Shown one piece after another: positions 60,032-64,000 of a stretch of DNA of 64,000 nucleotides. This stretch comes from Sphingomonas sediminicola (GTDB lineage: Bacteria; Pseudomonadota; Alphaproteobacteria; Sphingomonadales; Sphingomonadaceae), in the NCBI RefSeq assembly GCF_014489515.1, contig NZ_CP060782.1, forward strand, positions 2,232,001 through 2,296,000, given 5' to 3'. The notes beneath the pieces were generated by a model. The model had not been told where the DNA came from, did no database searches, and was given only the letters and a program-made list of their open reading frames with translations. The translations under genes and the position numbers were made by a program. How positions within the stretch are numbered: the stretch's first letter is position 1; every line of letters starts with the position of its first letter.

Positions 60032-62628
60032 TTCCCGTGCTCGGTGGCTATCCGCTTGAGGGAATATAATGCTTCAAGAGCTTCGCGTGGGCTGAGGCTG
60101 TCCGGATCAAGCGCGTCGAGCGCGACGGCGAGCGGGTCGGCGACGTGCTCCGGCTCCGCGATTGCGGCGAACAATGGCAAATCGTCGAGACCCGCCGCGA
60201 CTCCTCCGGTGGCGTCGCGGCCTGCTTCGAGCTTGGCGAGAACCGACTTCGCCCGCGCGACAACCGCCGGCGGGAGCCCGGCAAGCTTGGCGACGGCGAT
60301 GCCGTAGCTACGGTCGGCCGCGCCGTCGGCGACCTCGTGAAGCAGGACGAGATCGCCCTTCCACTCGCGCGCCCGGACGTTGTGCAGCGACAGGCAATCG
60401 AGACGTCCGGCGAGGCGGGTCAGCTCATGATAATGAGTGGCGAACAAAGTCCGGCACTGCACCTGATCGTGCATCGCCTCGACTACTGCCCAAGCGATCG
60501 CGAGGCCGTCGTAGGTCGAGGTGCCGCGGCCGATCTCATCGAGGATGACGAGACTCTGCGGGGTCGCCCGCGAAAGGATGGCGGCGGTCTCGACCATTTC
60601 GACCATGAAGGTCGAGCGACCGCGAGCGAGATTGTCGGAAGCGCCGACACGGCTGAACAGCTTGTCGACGATGCCGACGGTCGCGTTGCTCGCCGGCACG
60701 AAGCTGCCCGACTGGGCGAGAACCGCCACCAGTGCAGCCTGCCGCAGGAAGGTTGATTTGCCGCCCATGTTGGGGCCGGTGATCAGCCAGAGACGATCGT
60801 CGGGGCCGAGCCTCAAATCGTTGGCGACGAAGCGCTCGCCGGTGTCGGACAGCGCCGCTTCGACGACCGGATGCCGACCCGCCTCGATCTCCAGGCAGGG
60901 TTCGTCGGTGATGTGCGGGCTGCACCAGCCGCCTTCGACCGCGCGCCGGGCATTCGACGCCGCGACGTCGATTCGGGCGATGGCTTCAGCGGTGGCGACG
61001 ACACGCAAGGCGGATGCGACAGCGAGACCGGTCAGCTCCTCGGCATGTGCGGCCTCTGCCGCGAGCGCGTGCGCGCCCGCCTCGACGACGCGGCTCGCTT
61101 CTTCATGGAGCTCGGGCGAGTTGAAGCGGACGACTCCAGCCAGCGTCTGCCGATGGGTGAAGCCGCTTTCTGGGTCCATGAGCTTGTCGGCGTGCCGAGC
61201 GGCGACCTCGACATGATAGCCGAGCACGGCGTTGTGGCGGATCTTGAGCGAAGAGATTTGCGTCGCGTTGCGGTACCGGCTTTCGAGAGCGGCGATGGCG
61301 CGCCGGCCGTCCGATGCTGCCGAGCGAAGCGTGTCGAGCGCCGCGTCATATCCTTCGGCGATGTAACCGCCCTTGCTCGCGTCGATCGGCGGAGCTTCAA
61401 CGAGCGCCGCCCGAAGCTTGGCGACGAGCGCGTCGTGACCGCCGAGCAGCGGAAGCAGGCTTTGCAGAAGCGCCGGCCGATCCGGCTCGCCACCCAGCTC
61501 CGTCTTCAGCGCTTCGGCGGCCGACAGACCATCGCGAAGGACCGCGAGGTCGCGCGGACTTCCTCGCCCAGCCGTGAGCCGCGCGAGCGCCCGCGCAAAG
61601 TCGGGCATCGCCCTGAGTGCGGAGCGCGTCCGCTCACGTCGAAGCGCATCCTCGTGAAGCCACGCGACAAGCGCGAGGCGCTGTTCGATCCCAGCCTTGT
61701 CGGTAAGTGGCGCCGAAATGTCCGACGCCAGGAGCCGCCGTCCCGCAGCCGTCTGGCAGCGGTCGATCTCGCCCATCAGGCTGCCCGGCACCCCGCCCGA
61801 AACGGACCGGCACAGCTCCAGGCTGTCGCGGGTTGCGGCGTCGATCGCCATGTGCGCCGACCGCGACACACGCCGGGGTGCGTCGAGCAAGACGCCCGCG
61901 CCCTTCTGTGTCGCGTCGAGATAGGCGAGCAGGCCGCCAGCCGCCGCAAGCTCCGCGCGGGTCGGGCTGCCGATGCCGTCGAGCGTCGCGAGACCGAACC
62001 GGGTCTTCAGCGAGCGTTCGCCCGCCATGCTGTCGAACCCGCCCTTGCCTACTGTCGTGCGCAGGCCCGGAACCGGCGCATCGGCGATTGTCTCAGCGGG
62101 CGACAGCCGCGCAAGTTCCGCCGCCAGCTCCCCTGTTCCGCAAGCGATCAACTCGAAGCGGCCGGTCGAAATATCGGCCGCGGCGATCGCCCATTCATCG
62201 CCGGCCCTGCCAATCGCCGCCAACCAATTAGCAGCGGAGGATTCGAGCAAAGTCTCTTCGGTCAGCGTTCCCGGTGTGACGAGGCGAATGATCGCGCGCT
62301 CGACAAGCGCCTTTGATCCCCTCGCCTTGCGGGCTTCGGCGGGGCTTTCGGTCTGCTCCGCGATCGCCACACGATTACCTGCCCGGATCAGGCGGGCGAG
62401 ATAGGATTCGGCCGCATGTACCGGCACGCCGCACATCGGGATCGGCTCGCCTTCGGATTCGCCGCGCTTGGTCAGCGCGATGTCGAGGCAACTCGCTGCG
62501 ACCTTCGCGTCGTCGAAGAACAATTCAAAGAAGTCGCCCATCCGATAGAACAGCAAGGCGTCTCCAGCCTCGGCCTTCAGCCGCTGGTACTGCTGCATCA
62601 TCGGAGTGGGAGCGTCCGCCCGCGCCAT
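60028..62628 (-). CDS. mutS: DNA mismatch repair protein MutS
   Basis: An intact protein of about 866 residues. The mismatch-recognition domain has [20 protein letters not shown] with the Phe-x-Glu motif. Walker A is [20 protein letters not shown] and Walker B/signature is [40 protein letters not shown] is the switch His region. It recognises mispairs and recruits MutL. I use ATG 62628; an in-frame TTG six bases upstream is less likely. It is coupled to glnD and divergent from maeB. Confidence 0.97.
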   Translation of the reverse strand: MARADAPTPMMQQYQRLKAEAGDALLFYRMGDFFELFFDDAKVAASCLDIALTKRGESEGEPIPMCGVPVHAAESYLARLIRAGNRVAIAEQTESPAEARKARGSKALVERAIIRLVTPGTLTEETLLESSAANWLAAIGRAGDEWAIAAADISTGRFELIACGTGELAAELARLSPAETIADAPVPGLRTTVGKGGFDSMAGERSLKTRFGLATLDGIGSPTRAELAAAGGLLAYLDATQKGAGVLLDAPRRVSRSAHMAIDAATRDSLELCRSVSGGVPGSLMGEIDRCQTAAGRRLLASDISAPLTDKAGIEQRLALVAWLHEDALRRERTRSALRAMPDFARALARLTAGRGSPRDLAVLRDGLSAAEALKTELGGEPDRPALLQSLLPLLGGHDALVAKLRAALVEAPPIDASKGGYIAEGYDAALDTLRSAASDGRRAIAALESRYRNATQISSLKIRHNAVLGYHVEVAARHADKLMDPESGFTHRQTLAGVVRFNSPELHEEASRVVEAGAHALAAEAAHAEELTGLAVASALRVVATAEAIARIDVAASNARRAVEGGWCSPHITDEPCLEIEAGRHPVVEAALSDTGERFVANDLRLGPDDRLWLITGPNMGGKSTFLRQAALVAVLAQSGSFVPASNATVGIVDKLFSRVGASDNLARGRSTFMVEMVETAAILSRATPQSLVILDEIGRGTSTYDGLAIAWAVVEAMHDQVQCRTLFATHYHELTRLAGRLDCLSLHNVRAREWKGDLVLLHEVADGAADRSYGIAVAKLAGLPPAVVARAKSVLAKLEAGRDATGGVAAGLDDLPLFAAIAEPEHVADPLAVALDALDPDSLSPREALEALYSLKRIATEHGK

Positions 62629-62720
62629 TGCCAAACCGTAGCCGCTCGGTTCGAGCGGTGCGACTCCGCAATTGGCTTCGACGTGACTCTTTCCTCTCCT
62701 GTCCGCTAAGGGCTGCCGCC

Positions 62721-64000
62721 ATGTCGGAAAGCAACGTCACCTTTTCGGAAGCCGAAGCGCTGGAGTTCCACTCGCGCGGCCGCCCGGGCAAGATCGAGAT
62801 CATTGCATCGAAGCCGATGGCGACGCAGCGGGACCTCAGCCTCGCTTACTCGCCTGGCGTCGCGGTTCCGGTTCGGGCGATCGCCGACGATCCGGGCAAG
62901 GCCTATGATCTCACGGCGAAGGGCAACCTTGTCGCCGTCATCTCAAACGGCACTGCGATCCTCGGACTCGGCAACCTCGGAGCTCTCGCGTCGAAGCCGG
63001 TGATGGAAGGCAAAGCGGTGCTGTTCAAGCGCTTCGCCGATGTCGATTCGATCGACATCGAAGTGGCCACCGAGGACGCGCAGAGATTCATCGAAGCGGT
63101 CGAATTGCTCGAGCCCAGCTTCGGCGGAATCAACCTGGAAGACATTGCCGCACCCGACTGCTTCGTCATCGAGCAGACGCTGCGCGAGCGGATGAACATT
63201 CCCGTCTTCCATGACGACCAGCACGGAACCGCGATCATCACCGCGGCGGGCCTGATCAACGCGTGCCACCTGACGGGCCGCGAGTTCGGGCAAATCCGGG
63301 TCGTCGTGAACGGCGCCGGCGCCGCGGCGATCGCCTGCACCGAGCTGATCAAGGCGATGGGCGTCAAGGGCGACCACGTCATCATGTGCGATCGCAAGGG
63401 CGTCATTCACAAGGACCGCACCGACCTCGACCAGTGGAAGTCGGCGCACGCGGTTGAAACGGACAAGCGCACGCTTGAAGAGGCGCTGGTCGGGGCCGAC
63501 GTGTTCCTCGGCCTGTCGGCTGCGGGAGCGCTGAAGCCCGAGATGGTCCGGAAGATGGCCAAGGAGCCGATCATCTTCGCCATGGCGAATCCGGACCCAG
63601 AAATCTGGCCGCCCGATGCGAAAGAGGTTCGCCCGGATGCGATTATCGCGACCGGCCGCTCCGACTTCCCGAACCAGGTCAACAACGTCCTCGGCTTCCC
63701 CTTCATCTTCCGCGGCGCGCTCGACGTCCGTGCGACGCGAATCAACGAGGAAATGAAGATCGCCGCTGCCGAAGCGCTGGCGGAGCTCGCTCGCGAGCCG
63801 GTGCCGGAGGAAGTCGCGGCGGCTTATGGAGGTCGCTCCCAGAGCTTCGGTCACGATTACATCATCCCCGCGCCGTTCGATCCGCGACTGATGGAAGTCG
63901 TCGCTTCGGCGGTCGCGGAAGCGGCGGTGAAGACGGGCGTATCACTGAAGCCGATTACGGATTTCGACGCCTATCGCACCAAACTGCGTGCCCGCCAGAA
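62721..64000 (+). CDS. maeB: NADP-dependent malic enzyme, N-terminal part (cut by window edge)
   Basis: 426 codons are open to the window edge. [20 protein letters not shown] starts the protein. [40 protein letters not shown] and [20 protein letters not shown] form the malate domain, [20 protein letters not shown] is the malic enzyme signature, and [20 protein letters not shown] binds the nucleotide. The sequence ends just after the malic domains, where MaeB-type enzymes continue into a phosphotransacetylase-like domain, so that part should lie beyond the window. It converts malate to pyruvate and CO2 with NADPH. An AAGGG element lies 10 bases before the ATG. Confidence 0.94.
   Translation, partial: MSESNVTFSEAEALEFHSRGRPGKIEIIASKPMATQRDLSLAYSPGVAVPVRAIADDPGKAYDLTAKGNLVAVISNGTAILGLGNLGALASKPVMEGKAVLFKRFADVDSIDIEVATEDAQRFIEAVELLEPSFGGINLEDIAAPDCFVIEQTLRERMNIPVFHDDQHGTAIITAAGLINACHLTGREFGQIRVVVNGAGAAAIACTELIKAMGVKGDHVIMCDRKGVIHKDRTDLDQWKSAHAVETDKRTLEEALVGADVFLGLSAAGALKPEMVRKMAKEPIIFAMANPDPEIWPPDAKEVRPDAIIATGRSDFPNQVNNVLGFPFIFRGALDVRATRINEEMKIAAAEALAELAREPVPEEVAAAYGGRSQSFGHDYIIPAPFDPRLMEVVASAVAEAAVKTGVSLKPITDFDAYRTKLRARQ

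Noticed and set aside
60871-62316. A 481-codon open frame antisense to mutS
   Set aside because: Shadow of mutS codons; no domain signatures.

Overview
The window is a stretch of high-GC alphaproteobacterial chromosome, most likely from a sphingomonad (order Sphingomonadales). The signs are two large TonB-dependent receptors with polyproline tails, the gene order infA-maf-RNase E/G-yacG-tRNA-Phe, an alphaproteobacterial general-stress promoter, and the paired etfB/etfA, dinB/carD, thrS/infC and glnD/mutS genes. I see no phage, insertion sequence, integrase or CRISPR array. Nearly all the sequence is coding, and many same-strand neighbours overlap by one to four bases.

Layout. 0-8.7 kb (minus strand): a TonB-dependent receptor, then a tight run of three genes that each join N-terminal TPR repeats to a different modification domain (sulfotransferase, aspartyl/asparaginyl hydroxylase, second 2OG-Fe(II) oxygenase), then a small exported protein. 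8.8-19.2 kb: a surface-polysaccharide locus with a minus-strand operon for a CDP-linked deoxysugar (rfbF, rfbG, an RfbH-like PLP enzyme, a glycosyltransferase, a sugar C-methyltransferase, a Wzx-like flippase) and a plus-strand reductase/acyltransferase pair. 19.3-28 kb: housekeeping genes (tRNA-Phe, yacG, RNase E/G, maf, infA, quinone oxidoreductase, H+-pyrophosphatase, thiL, nusB, alpha/beta hydrolase, pirin). 28-36 kb: a large autotransporter, bolA, a J-domain protein, and an ECF sigma/anti-sigma pair divergent from a subtilase and a Gly/Asn repeat protein. 36-43 kb: nhaA, a histone-deacetylase-family amidohydrolase, etfA/B, sucC, dinB, carD. 43-50 kb: two DUF2807 envelope proteins, a 19-residue membrane peptide behind a textbook EcfG promoter, a DUF4956 protein, an unknown exported protein, and two M48 peptidases flanking a DUF898 membrane protein. 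50-64 kb: thrS, infC (apparent AUA start), a PLP decarboxylase, a second TonB receptor with the same tail, glnD, mutS and the start of maeB.

A property of the sequence itself matters for annotation. Fifteen genes, including essential or strongly conserved ones (sucC, glnD, nhaA, maf), are broken by one or two frameshifts. In every case restoring one base per break rejoins the whole family-like protein, and many breaks lie in short G/C runs. I read these as base-calling deletions in a draft, probably long-read or metagenomic, assembly rather than decay, and I give each such gene as one joined span.

The most interesting candidates are the TPR-hydroxylase/TPR-oxygenase/TPR-sulfotransferase operon beside a TonB receptor, the cysteine-containing proline-rich tail shared by two otherwise different receptors, an iron-sulfur-less RfbH-like enzyme combined with a C-methyltransferase in a CDP-sugar locus, the stress-promoter-driven micro-membrane protein, and an ECF-sigma locus with a perfect inverted repeat between the sigma gene and a secreted protease plus repeat protein.
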